Positions 1 through 6,447 are shown, counted from the stretch's first letter. The stretch: 12,171 nucleotides of DNA from Baffinella frigidus (GCA_026770585.1 MU646810.1:306977-319147), one strand, 5' to 3'. Numbers and translations are program-made. Notes: generated by a model not told the origin, from the letters alone.

Positions 1-43
<43 letters not shown>

Positions 44-82
44 ACGCCCGTCCTGCGGGACCGGATTGCGGTTCAAGGTTCA

Positions 83-129
<47 letters not shown>
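1..129. repeat. AG and ACAG microsatellites
   Basis: Two purine-rich runs are seen: (AG)n to about position 42, then (AG)n at 83-107 passing directly into (ACAG)n at 107-129. They are separated by 40 bp of unique-looking sequence. These are simple slippage repeats with no coding sign. Confidence 0.95.
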
Positions 130-205
130 TGTAGACAGAGATCACACCCAGGAACATCTTTGACCCGCACTCTGGTCCTGAAGGATCGGATTTCGGTTCA
201 AGGTT
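51..205 (+). repeat. 30-bp imperfect direct repeat pair
   Basis: Positions 51-80 and 176-205 match with only a few differences. Both begin TCCTG and end CGGTTCAAGGTT. The purine microsatellites lie between them. This is a local duplication of unknown role. Confidence 0.8.
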
Positions 206-246
206 GTTAAGGTTCAGGGTGACAGGACGGGTTCTGTCATGCAACA

Positions 247-450
247 CTCGAGGCTGGAAGAGGGAGCATTTTAAATGTGAGGTAGTTAAATTTAGTACCA
301 GTCACGGGCAGGCTTAGACGCCTAGCCCGCGGATATCCGCCAGCTACGTGACCAAACGCACCTATGTGTGTGAAAATTACTACACCTCTCTTTTTTGCTT
401 CACTTATACAGGAATCCCTGTTTTAAAATAGTCACATTTCTAGCCTCGGG
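247..450. mobile_element. TIR-1 inverted-repeat element, copy 1
   Basis: The left end CTCGAGGCTGGAA is mirrored by the right end CACATTTCTAGCCTCG. The whole body aligns with the copy at 2873-3085, sharing TTAAATTTAGTACCAGTCAC near the left and GAAAATTACTACACC on the right. Inside lies a perfect 12-bp palindrome at 329-340 (GCGGATATCCGC), framed by GTCACG (301-306) and CGTGAC (347-352). With about 200 bp, terminal inverted repeats and no ORF, it is best called a MITE-like non-autonomous DNA transposon. No clear target duplication was found. Confidence 0.7.
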
Positions 451-487
451 TAGCAGAAATCACATTTCTAGCCTCGGGTAGCAGAAA
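432..487 (+). repeat. 28-bp perfect tandem duplication at TIR-1 right end
   Basis: Positions 432-459 and 460-487 are identical 28-mers. Each contains the TIR-1 terminal sequence CACATTTCTAGCCTCGGG followed by TAGCAGAAA. The element's right end was therefore duplicated together with 10 bp of flank. The perfect identity suggests a recent event. Confidence 0.95.
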
Positions 488-645
488 GCCAACGTTACCG
501 GTGCACTTGTTTAGACGCGACTCGGCCCAAAACGTACAATGCAAAACAAATCCGCCCTTACAAATACCCAAACTCGGTGTATTTCTTCAATAAAGCAACT
601 CGCTCTCCCCCAAACTCGCGTTGGTTTTCGGGATTGCTCGAGAGA

Positions 646-1245
646 GCGGAAGTCGTTGACCGGTAGCCGCAGGCTCTTGTAATTAGACCCATTTTCTCAG
701 GACACAATTTAAAATGCTACAAACAGTTTGACCATTTGAAACACCCGAGCTGGCGGTGGCTTCCGAGTTTACCCGAGGGATCGGAACACGCCTCGGCACA
801 AACTTTATAACACAAAACAATTTAGCTCTTTGAAACACCCGATCTAGCGTTGGCGTCCAGGATTTAATCCCGCCGAGTATTCATAATGAATACGATTTTG
901 GTGTATCTTAAGGGGCATAAATAAGACAGTCGTCTATCTAAACTTCGTTTAGAGCCTCAAGATACACCAAAATCGAATCGGAGATCCCCGAAATCGTATT
1001 CATTATGAATACTCGTCCGGATGAGATGACTTGAGGAGGCGGAAGTCTTTGACCGGTAACCGCAGGCTCTTCTTGTACCGCGTCCCATTTTCTCGGTACA
1101 CAATTTGGTATTTACAATACCCAAAAAAAAATGAACATTTGAAACACCCGAATTATTTAGCCCTTTGAAACACCCGGGGTTACTTGAGGTGGCGGAAGTC
1201 TTTGACTGGTAACCGCAGGCTCTTCTTGTACCGCGTTTCTTTGCC
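646..1245 (+). repeat. Diverged direct repeats around the 875-1014 element
   Basis: A motif starting GCGGAAGTC and continuing through GACCGGTAACCGCAGGCTCTT occurs at 646-711, 1039-1108 and 1192-1245. A second motif, TTTGAAACACCCGA, occurs at 735-748, 829-842 and 1138-1151, and with a final G at 1164-1177. The order of the two motifs, with an ACACAATTT link between them, is kept in at least two cases. The stretch is therefore an old tandem or segmental duplication into which the palindromic element inserted. No gene is seen. Confidence 0.75.
875..1014. mobile_element. 140-bp foldback element with nested palindromes
   Basis: Perfect 24-bp terminal inverted repeats lie at 875-898 and 991-1014. 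Within each, a 17-nt sequence is itself a palindrome (GTATTCAT/ATGAATAC around one base; 877-893 and 996-1012). A second perfect inverted repeat of 17 bp (893-909 with 959-975, CGATTTTGGTGTATCTT) overlaps the first. A short perfect stem, TCTAAAC-TTC-GTTTAGA, occupies 937-953 in the centre. The element has no ORF. It is a MITE or foldback transposon, and arm identity implies recent insertion or arm homogenisation. Confidence 0.85.
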
Positions 1246-1650
1246 TAAGATCCGCGCCTGGGAGGTGGGGTTTAGGGTTTAGGATTGAGGGTTTAGGGTT
1301 TAGGGTTTAGGGTGTAGGGTGTAGGGTGTAGGGTTCAGGGTTCAGGGTTTAGGGTTTAGGGTTCAGGGATCAGGTTTAAGGGTTCAGGGTTCAGGGTTCA
1401 GGGTTCAGGGTTCAGGGTTCAGGGTGTAGGGTGTAGGGTGAAGGGTTTAGGGTTTCGGCCGCGTCTTCTTACCCAGAATGCGCGTCTTGGGGGGGTTGCA
1501 GTGTAGGGTTTAGGGCTCATGGTCCAGGGTTTAGGGCTCAGGGTTTCGGGTTTCGGCCGCGTCTCCTTCCATAGAATCCGCGCCTGTGGGGAAGGGGGGG
1601 TGTTAGGGTCAAGCGTTTAGGGTTTAGGGTTGAGAGTTTAGGAGGGGTAC
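1232..1650 (+). repeat. Degenerate TTTAGGG array with interspersed modules
   Basis: From 1268 the sequence is mostly GGGTTTA units with TTCAGGG and GTGTAGGG variants; some variants are 8 bp, so the heptamer register drifts. The array is broken by three copies of a unique module resembling CGCGTCT...AGAATCCGCGCCTGGGG, at about 1232-1270, 1458-1495 and 1558-1600. This looks like a subtelomeric or interstitial telomere-related array rather than a chromosome end, because unrelated sequence continues on both sides. Confidence 0.9.
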
Positions 1651-1669
1651 ATTATCTTGGCGTCCGCCC

Positions 1670-1750
1670 CTGGCTCTTCCCCGCTCCAAAATTGACGGAT
1701 CCGTACCACAACCCCAGCATGTTAACTTGAGAATAGTCTGTCATGGGATG
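1670..1750 (+). repeat. Dispersed repeat R, copy 1 (truncated)
   Basis: This contains CGCTCCAAAATTGACGG, then CAGCATGTTAACTTGAGAAT and AGTCTGTCA. It aligns with 5853-5970 and 6174-6290 but lacks their left hairpin end. It is an old repeat family of unknown type. Confidence 0.75.
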
Positions 1751-1770
1751 GATGACCTAGGTGGTGGATG

Positions 1771-1812
1771 TTGACTTTGGCCATGGTTGACTTTGGCCAT
1801 GGTTGACTTTGG
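1771..1812 (+). repeat. 16-bp tandem repeat
   Basis: TTGACTTTGGCCATGG is repeated at 1771-1786 and 1787-1802, with a partial third unit to about 1812. Related GATGACTTTTGG and GATGACCTTGG words follow. Confidence 0.9.
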
Positions 1813-1878
1813 GTGATGGATGACTTTTGGAGGTGGGTGACATGTGAGGTGGATGACCTTGGCGTCCGCGAGGGTGGC

Positions 1879-1935
1879 CCTAAACCCTAAACCCTAAACC
1901 CTAAACCCTAAACCCTAAACCCTAAACCCTAAACC
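1879..1935 (-). repeat. Pure interstitial telomere tract (CCCTAAA)8
   Basis: These 57 bp are uninterrupted CCTAAAC heptamers, that is TTTAGGG on the minus strand. The left flank 1855-1878 and right flank 1936-1958 match 2313-2336 and 2337-2359 almost perfectly (one difference). At that second locus the two flanks are directly joined. The tract therefore looks like a clean insertion into a duplicated target. Confidence 0.95.
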
Positions 1936-1950
1936 GCGATGCATCGCGGT
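1933..1950. repeat. 18-bp perfect palindrome
   Basis: ACCGCGATGCATCGCGGT is self-complementary. The first bases come from the end of the telomere tract. The paired locus at 2337-2350 holds the shorter CGCGATGCATCGCG core. It lies directly at the telomere junction. Confidence 0.9.
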
Positions 1951-1977
1951 CTCGTCCGCCCACCGTAGGGCCCTCTT

Positions 1978-2090
1978 ATCGCTTAGGGGTTATTCAAAAT
2001 CGTTTAGGGGTTATTCGCTTAGGGGTTATTCAAAGTCTATATCGCTTAGGGGTTATTCAAAGTCTTATCGCTTAGGGGTTATTCAAAATC
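1978..2090 (+). repeat. Tandem repeat of CGCTTAGGGGTTATTC
   Basis: Five units of CGCTTAGGGGTTATTC occur, mostly followed by AAARTC plus a 0-5 bp spacer; one unit reads CGTTTAGGGG. The irregular spacing (about 16-28 bp) and near-identical cores indicate a recent short array. The core resembles a telomere heptamer with an extra G, but it is a distinct unit. Confidence 0.9.
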
Positions 2091-2128
2091 CCTTCGGAAG
2101 TCCGCTGTGTGGCTATTAAGGTGGTGAA

Positions 2129-2309
2129 CCACACGAGGCTATCCATGCGAACAGATTCATAAGTCAATTATTGGATTATTGCCCAGGAAACACGCCAAAA
2201 GTCAGCAATTGATCACGTTTCCCCCGGAAAAAGCAGGAGAAAACGTGATCGTTTCCCACAATTTTTTTTAATGCCATTTTATTATGTTCGCATGGATAGC
2301 CTCGTGTGG
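2129..2309. mobile_element. 181-bp inverted-repeat element, 25-bp perfect ends
   Basis: The arms 2129-2153 and 2285-2309 are perfect reverse complements, starting CCACACGAGGCTATCC. A nested perfect 10-bp inverted repeat, GATCACGTTT / AAACGTGATC, lies at 2211-2220 and 2241-2250. AA sits just outside each end and could be a 2-bp target duplication. There is no transposase ORF, so it is a MITE-like element. Confidence 0.8.
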
Positions 2310-2312
2310 AAC

Positions 2313-2359
2313 GACCTTGGCGTCGGCGAGGGTGGCGCGATGCATCGCGGTCTCGTCCG
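2313..2359 (+). repeat. Empty-site partner of the telomeric insertion
   Basis: This matches 1855-1878 plus 1936-1958 with one difference (CGTCGGCG against CGTCCGCG) and no intervening telomere repeats. It starts four bases after the 2129-2309 element. It shows what the 1855 locus looked like without its telomeric tract. Confidence 0.85.
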
Positions 2360-2872
2360 CGCGCGCCTCCATCGAATCCCGCTTCGCCCTGTGTGTCCAA
2401 CCGCGTCCCTCAATATCAGTGCGTCCATCTACAAGAATCCGGTAGTAAAAACGTCAACTTTTTCCTGTTAATGGACGCAATTTGATGGGAAAAGCAGGGT
2501 CGTGTCCGGTTTGTAGGACGAGATGGGGTCATCTCGTCCGGGGTCTCGTCCATCGGGTCTCGTCCATCGAATCCCGCTTCGCCCTGTTGTTCACAAACAC
2601 ATTCCTTAGAAAAGGGTTCAGCCCTGGACCCCTTTCCAACGTCATTTCTGGTACGAACCTTCGCCCTGGGGTAAAGTCACTCTGGTCATCCTACACGGGA
2701 CTGTATCCCTTAGATTCTCCGTGTTGCCGCATCTCATGTCCACACAGCGGACCACGAAGGGATTTCGCGAATAAACCGTAAGTGAATCATCCATAGGATC
2801 CTACGGTTGGCAATACCGTAGGCGTAGGGACATAGGCTGGTCGTGGATCAAGACAGGCCCCCACACTCCCCA
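2360..2872. other. Gene-free stretch with repeat fragments
   Basis: No convincing gene is seen. A 25-bp direct repeat (TCCATCGAATCCCGCTTCGC onward) occurs at 2368-2392 and 2563-2587, and short TCTCGTCCATCGGG repeats lie at 2530-2568. Positions 2671-2709 match 6322-6360 with three differences. An 8-bp stem, CCTACGGT / ACCGTAGG, sits at 2800-2807 and 2815-2822. A 99-codon + strand frame at 2482-2781 has no coding character and runs over these repeats. Confidence 0.6.
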
Positions 2873-3085
2873 CTCGAGGCTGGAAGTGGGAGTATTTGAA
2901 ATGTGGGGTTGTTAAATTTAGTACCAGTCACGGGCAGGATTGATCACATATCCCGCGGATATTCGCGAGATACGTGACCAAACGCCCCTGTTTGTACGAA
3001 AATTACTACACCCTCCTTTTTTTCTTCACTTGTAAACGACTTGTAAAGTTAAAACTTTTAAATTAGTCACATTTCTAGCCTCGAG
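2873..3085. mobile_element. TIR-1 inverted-repeat element, copy 2
   Basis: This is 213 bp, with ends CTCGAGGCTGGAA and CACATTTCTAGCCTCGAG, the more complete right end of the two copies. It is collinear with 247-450, including GTTAAATTTAGTACCAGTCAC (one of its shared blocks) and the central CGCGGATATTCGCG, which has lost one base of the palindrome seen in copy 1. It is non-autonomous. Confidence 0.75.
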
Positions 3086-3268
3086 GGGCCCGACGTTCCT
3101 CACCATCACCAACAAGCGCCCAAATTATTCCAGGCTGACGTCAAGACCCGCCCACAGCACCCTAGATCTGCCTGAGTCTCCTGAGTGGAACCTAATGGCA
3201 CAAATAATTATGGTACAAAATATTTCAACCACGGGGTGAGACCCCCAAACCCCCGTATCTTTTTTGAT
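3086..3268. other. Unassigned stretch
   Basis: Nothing recognisable was found here. It lies just 3' of the minus-strand gene's stop codon and may include its 3' untranslated region. Confidence 0.4.
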
Positions 3269-4417
3269 TCAAAGCGCCCGGGCTGAACAAACCGCATCAC
3301 TCAAAAAGACTGAGACAGAGCGAGACCTCATGAGGTGGATCCTTCCCATGGCCTCATTCAACGCCCTGGCACGGAACGCCGCCAGCTCCTCGGAGAAGCT
3401 GTCCGCGATTGCGGGGATGGGGGGCGGCGTCGGGGCGTGCAAAGCCGTCGAGAGCGCCGCGACCCGATCCTCGACGAGCGCGGCCATCTCCGCTTTGTTC
3501 ATCCCCAGCTCCTTGGCCTCCTGCAGGCCACCAGCCCTCACCACGCCAGAGTCTTCGAAGGGGTTGCCAAAAGTCAATTTTCCCTCAAGGGCAATGGTTT
3601 TCAAAAGTCAATACCGTACCCACATACGGTTTAAAATATTTTTCCCCTTCCTGCAGTCTGGCGTGGCAGGGTTGGGGCAAATCGACGGTTTTCGATTTCC
3701 GATTCCTTCCCACCAGCAACCCGTAGCAGCTTTTACCGGGTCCTTGCAAGAATCCGGGAATGAAATTCTTTTTTTGATTTATGCGTACGACCCTACGGTA
3801 GGAGGCCCTAGGGACCAGGGAATTGCTGACGGGGAGATTCAAGGAGATATCCTTGGTTTGACTGAAAATTACTACAGTACCCGACCCGGTTCAGGCTGCT
3901 ACGGGTTGCTGGTGGTCGGGAGCGAAGTCGGAATCCGACTTCAACGGTTCTAATCCCCAAAGCAATCTGAAATCAAAAATCGTCGATTTTCTTTAACCCT
4001 GAGGGCTGGTGGGGTCCCAGATGGGTGAGGGTTTGGGGGGCGGGTGGAGCTTCTTGGGCGGAGGGCAGGGAGCGTGGTTGATTTGAGAACGCAAACTTTC
4101 TTGTGGATGCGGCCTAGGGGTTATGCTGAGATGGCGCATGACGTCCCGCCCCTCGTGCGATTGGCTGCGGTGTGTCATACCTTGCGCGCGTTTCTCGCCG
4201 CATGGACACGGGCCTCTTCATCTGAGAACTCCCACGCCCGCAGCTTGTCCATCCACGACAGCCGCCATTCGTCCCACCACACCTTAATGTCATCGTCTGT
4301 GCACACAGCCCGGCACAGGAGCGACACCGCGTCCCCCTCGTCGGCGCCTTCGGGGCGCGGGAGGGCGGGGGTCGGTTCTTTTTCCCCGCCCTCCTCATCC
4401 TGCGCCTCCTCCTCCAT
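3269..4417 (-). CDS. Predicted two-exon gene, acidic/helical protein, unknown function
   Basis: I do not recognise the family. Exon 1 runs 4417 to 4181 (79 codons): ATG with an in-frame TAA 18 nt upstream, a very acidic start (MEEEAQDEEGGEKE), a Pro-rich linker, then a Trp-rich patch VWWDEWRLSW near residues 46-55. It ends in a consensus donor AAG|GTATGA. Exon 2 runs 3520 to 3269 (83 codons) after CTGCAG|G. It is Ala/Glu-rich and probably helical (residues 80-105), with a Pro-rich TPPPIP near 110 and a second helix at 120-138. Both junctions are phase 0, giving 162 aa. The 660-bp intron contains two inverted-repeat elements. The extreme C-terminus after the AMGRIHL segment is less protein-like, so another intron near 3320 is possible. 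No membrane segment or signal peptide is visible. The splice model is inferred. Confidence 0.5.
3541..3666 (-). mobile_element. TIR-2 element, copy 1, in intron
   Basis: This 126-bp element has CCACGCCAGA / TCTGGCGTGG ends and is flanked on both sides by CA. Its body shares GAAGGGGTTG, AAAAGTCAATTT and GGTTTTCAAAAGTCAA with the copy at 6718-6843, and it is inverted relative to 9580-9706. It contains TACCGTACC...ATACGGT. It lies inside the predicted intron, with only 20 bp between its end and the acceptor. An open minus-strand frame across one end reads LEGKLTF, seen also in the other copies. Confidence 0.85.
3673..3990. mobile_element. About 320-bp long-inverted-repeat element
   Basis: Perfect 21-bp arms at 3710-3730 and 3895-3915 (CCACCAGCAACCCGTAGCAG plus one base, and its complement) sit inside longer imperfect arms. 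These reach ATCGACGGTTTTCGATTT on the left and AAAAATCGTCGATTTT on the right. The right arm includes an extra perfect hairpin, GAAGTCGG-AAT-CCGACTTC (3924-3942). The + strand frame at 3264-3953 crosses it and is not credible. It lies within the intron of the minus-strand gene. Confidence 0.7.
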
Positions 4418-4480
4418 CAGCCTCCTCCCTTGCGATTATTTTGGTGAGGATCCAGCACGTACCGCAGCGGGAGGCTCCCG
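4418..4480. promoter_or_regulatory. Putative divergent intergenic spacer
   Basis: These 63 bp lie between the predicted minus-strand ATG (4417) and the predicted plus-strand ATG (4481). No TATA-like box or other motif can be named. It is listed only because a shared promoter follows if both starts are right. If the plus gene instead starts at a downstream exon, this is ordinary sequence. Confidence 0.2.
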
Positions 4481-5297
4481 ATGAGCCGAGGTGGTACGCT
4501 CGCACCGCAGCACCTCTCCGTCGTCGCGCCCTTCCACAGATTCGCCCCGCCACCCCGCGATTTGGATTTTGCGGCACCTGGGCAGTTTGGCGGAGTTCCC
4601 CGCCGGACTGGGAACTCCGCCCCCGAATGCCACTTCTTCTTGTTCGACGGTCCCCCCCCTCTCTCTCTCTCCTCTGCGGGCCGTTGTCCGCCGGAATCAG
4701 GCAATCTCGACGGGGAAGAGAAGCAGGCGTACAAGATGCTGGGTCTCGGGGATTTACAAATGGCGACACTGTCCTTCGCTCCGGATCTGTTCCCCGTTGG
4801 GGGCTCACACTTGCATTCCGGTCCGCAGTGTCTCAACTGCCAGGTGCGCACCCGAGCCCCTGCGTCTCTAGCTAGTAGAGCCGTCGCCGCCGCCGCCGCC
4901 GCCGCCGCCGCCGTAGAGCGAAGCGCCCAAGTGTCTGGGGGATGAATAGCATGGAGGTACCAGGTGCGGATCATCGAACACACAGAAGATCCTTCGCTCT
5001 GCGGTTTCCACGGCATCAAGAACGGGCTCATGAGCCTCCCCGCAATTCGAGCACAGGGCGGGAACCCGCAGGTGCTTTCGTCCCCCCTCCACATTCCCTG
5101 CCCTGCAAAACGCAATTCTTTTCAGGGGAAATTTTGTTTCTACTGATGTTGTTTTCGTTGAGTCGGACTCCTCGCAGGCGTGCCGCACGCCCGCGATGGA
5201 CCTCTGCTGCAACTGCGCCTGGCAGTTTGTGCATCGTCACGGGGGCGAGCAGGCGTGGGCCGAGCACAACCGGTCAGTCCCCTGGAGACGCCCCTGA
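4481..5297 (+). CDS. Predicted three-exon Cys/His-rich protein
   Basis: I do not recognise the family. Exon A 4481-4843 (121 codons) ends CAG|GTGCGC; exon B 4964-5071 (36 codons) follows TACCAG and ends CAG|GTGCTT; exon C 5178-5297 follows CTCCTCGCAG and stops at TGA. All junctions are phase 0; introns are 120 and 106 nt. The second has TACTGATG, a good branch-point match, before a pyrimidine-rich 3' end. The 196-aa product has paired metal-ligand candidates: CLNC (117-120), CGFH (134-137), C159, LCCNC (166-170), H176, H178 and H187. The end loosely resembles a B-box (CxxC, then His residues), but not enough to name it. Exon A could begin later, after the pyrimidine tract and AG at 4700. A donor CCG|GTCAGT at 5272 could extend the gene. 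Unspliced, exon A would run to 4945 through an Ala tract. Confidence 0.42.
4590..4620. repeat. Perfect 11-bp hairpin
   Basis: GCGGAGTTCCC at 4590-4600 pairs with GGGAACTCCGC at 4610-4620 around a 9-nt loop. It lies in exon A of the plus-strand model. Its role is unknown. Confidence 0.85.
4649..4676 (+). repeat. C8/(CT)n pyrimidine tract
   Basis: A run of C followed by CT repeats. It could be a simple repeat or the polypyrimidine tract of an acceptor at AG 4699-4700, which would shorten exon A of the plus-strand gene. Confidence 0.8.
4886..4913 (+). repeat. (GCC)n trinucleotide microsatellite
   Basis: About nine perfect GCC units. Depending on frame they would encode polyalanine on the + strand or polyglycine on the - strand. 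In the preferred model they fall inside the first intron of the Cys/His-rich gene. Confidence 0.95.
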
Positions 5298-5710
5298 CAG
5301 TCGTGAGGAAGATATACCCCCTGGAGACCGGAGTTCAACAAAGCTCCAGTCGCTCCAATGGCTACCCTCCTGCACTTCCGGGGAGTACCGAGAGAGATAT
5401 ACCCCTTGGGGACCGGTGACCGCCAGCCCCCACCACCATCCGCCATGCTTCTCCGCCACGCTTGTCAGCGCGTGTCCCACCAAAGTTGATAAGTTGAGTG
5501 TCTCCATGTCCCTTTTGGTCACGTGGGTGGTTCTGCACGGACGGCTCAGATGGCTAAGACAGTCTCGGTATCTCCTCAAGTTGCGCTCGGACCCTTCTGG
5601 GGTCGGCTCCTGGCCCAGTCGGCAGTATCGTCGCCAACCATTCCCAGGGCGGGCGGAATGCCTGGGAAATTCATTTTCGAAGGAAACCTAGCTCTGTCTC
5701 AGTCGATTTA
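5298..5710. other. Gene-poor stretch with short direct repeat
   Basis: A 21-bp direct repeat, GATATACCCC[C/T]TGG[A/G]GACCGG, occurs at 5311-5331 and 5396-5416, and a looser CCCCTGGAGACG lies at 5279. Long open frames on both strands cover it (+ 4942-5691 and - 5274-5579). Their Arg/Ser/Pro-rich or repeat-derived composition looks like GC-rich chance frames. No exon can be supported. Confidence 0.5.
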
Positions 5711-5845
5711 ATCTCCATACAAGTGTTAATTAATTGCTTTTCGGCAACGAATTACTACACGTTTTGCTCATAAAAGCAATAGTAGAGCGTTTGTGTAGTA
5801 AATTTCGTTGCGCCAAAAGCAATTAATTAATACTTTTGTGGAGAT
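5711..5845. mobile_element. 135-bp foldback element
   Basis: Arms of about 50 bp (5711-5760 and 5793-5845) are near-complete reverse complements: ATCTCC...TTAATTAATTGCTTTT and AAAAGCAATTAATTAA...GGAGAT. They have a few mismatches and small gaps and enclose only about 32 nt. Almost the whole element is therefore one hairpin. Its inner ATTACTACAC also occurs in the TIR-1 elements and at 3869. No ORF. Confidence 0.85.
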
Positions 5846-5852
5846 GAGATTG

Positions 5853-5970
5853 GGGCTCACCAATCTGGCGAGACCGGGTTCTTTTTTGCTCCAAAGTTGA
5901 TTTGTACCACGGACGCAGGATGTCAATTTGAGAGTAGTCTGTCAATCCGAATGAGGCAGAGCCAGCAACG
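5853..5970 (+). repeat. Dispersed repeat R, copy 2
   Basis: Starts GGCTCACCAATCTGGCGAG, contains GCTCCAAAGTTGAT and GTCAATTTGAGAGTAGTCTG, and ends near GGCAGAGCC. It is in the same orientation as 6174-6290 and 1670-1750, and begins 8 bp after the foldback element. Confidence 0.75.
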
Positions 5971-6035
5971 CCAGAGGGATCGAAACATCCACTTTTGACA
6001 TCTTTCAAGGGAAAGACCCTGAATTCTTAAGTCAA

Positions 6036-6055
6036 CCACGATAGATCTGTCGTGG
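6036..6055. repeat. 20-nt near-perfect palindrome
   Basis: CCACGATAGA / TCTGTCGTGG with one mismatch, lying between the two copies of repeat R. No other feature and no gene is seen between 5971 and 6173. Confidence 0.7.
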
Positions 6056-6173
6056 ATAAGGCGTCGGTTTCCCTCGATCATTCTGGCGTGGAGAGTTCGG
6101 CAGTATTATCGCTTCCTGGTGTTCAGATCGATAACAACCAAGAACCAAGAGCAATCTCCTTATCAGTCTATTT

Positions 6174-6290
6174 GGGCTCACCGATTTGGTGAGCCCGTGC
6201 TCTTTCCCGCTCCAAAGTTGACAGGTTTGCACCGCACACCCAGCATGTCAACTTGAGGATAGTCGGCCAACCCGAGTGAAGAAGAGCTAG
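6174..6290 (+). repeat. Dispersed repeat R, copy 3, with terminal hairpin
   Basis: Aligns with 5853-5970. Its left end is a perfect 9-bp hairpin, GGGCTCACC-GATTT-GGTGAGCCC (6174-6196). Then come GCTCCAAAGTTGAC and CATGTCAACTTGAGGATAGTC. The hairpin is degraded in copy 2 and missing in copy 1. Confidence 0.75.
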
Positions 6291-6321
6291 AAGAACCGAG
6301 CCCGCTGCCGTTGCGTCTCAT

Positions 6322-6360
6322 GTAAAGTCATTCCGGTCATCCTACACTGGACTGTATCCC
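6322..6360 (+). repeat. 39-bp dispersed repeat
   Basis: Matches 2671-2709 with three differences; both contain GGTCATCCTACAC and GGACTGTATCCC. The surrounding sequence is not conserved, so this may be a relic end of a larger element. Confidence 0.8.
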
Positions 6361-6385
6361 CAGAATGACACGCTCTGGCAGGCCT

Positions 6386-6447
6386 GGTTGACTAAACGTA
6401 AGACTGATCCGGTCTGTGTTCTTAAGTTCGTGTTTCTTATAGCCCAG
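6386..6447 (+). repeat. Deleted relative of the 8249-8412 element
   Basis: GGTTGACTAAACGTAAGAC corresponds to 8313-8331. ATCCGGTCTGTG through TTTCTTATAGCCCAG (6407-6447) corresponds to 8375-8415 with about six differences. The intervening 40 bp and the left end are missing, so this is a deletion derivative. Confidence 0.65.

Noticed and set aside
1978-2090. CRISPR-like array
   Set aside because: Units are contiguous or have very short, non-unique spacers, and the window is eukaryotic. It is a simple tandem repeat.
3264-3953. 229-codon plus-strand frame
   Set aside because: It is antisense to the minus-strand exon, then runs through a TIR-2 copy and the long inverted repeat, so it is a mosaic of unrelated sequence.
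4417-5115. 232-codon minus-strand frame with polyalanine
   Set aside because: It opposes the plus-strand exons, the Ala run is the GCC microsatellite, and the rest is low-information GC-rich sequence.
4868-5212. Minus-strand frame with CSNCGEAHE and FCVFDDPH
   Set aside because: It looks partly protein-like and has a possible acceptor (TTTTGCAG), but it is antisense to plus-strand exon B, whose junctions are all in phase. Kept as a possible alternative only.
4942-5691. Longest open frame in the window (249 codons, + strand)
   Set aside because: Its Arg/Ser/Pro-rich composition is typical of chance frames in GC-rich DNA. It covers both a better-supported exon frame and the 5311/5396 repeat, and shows no domain.
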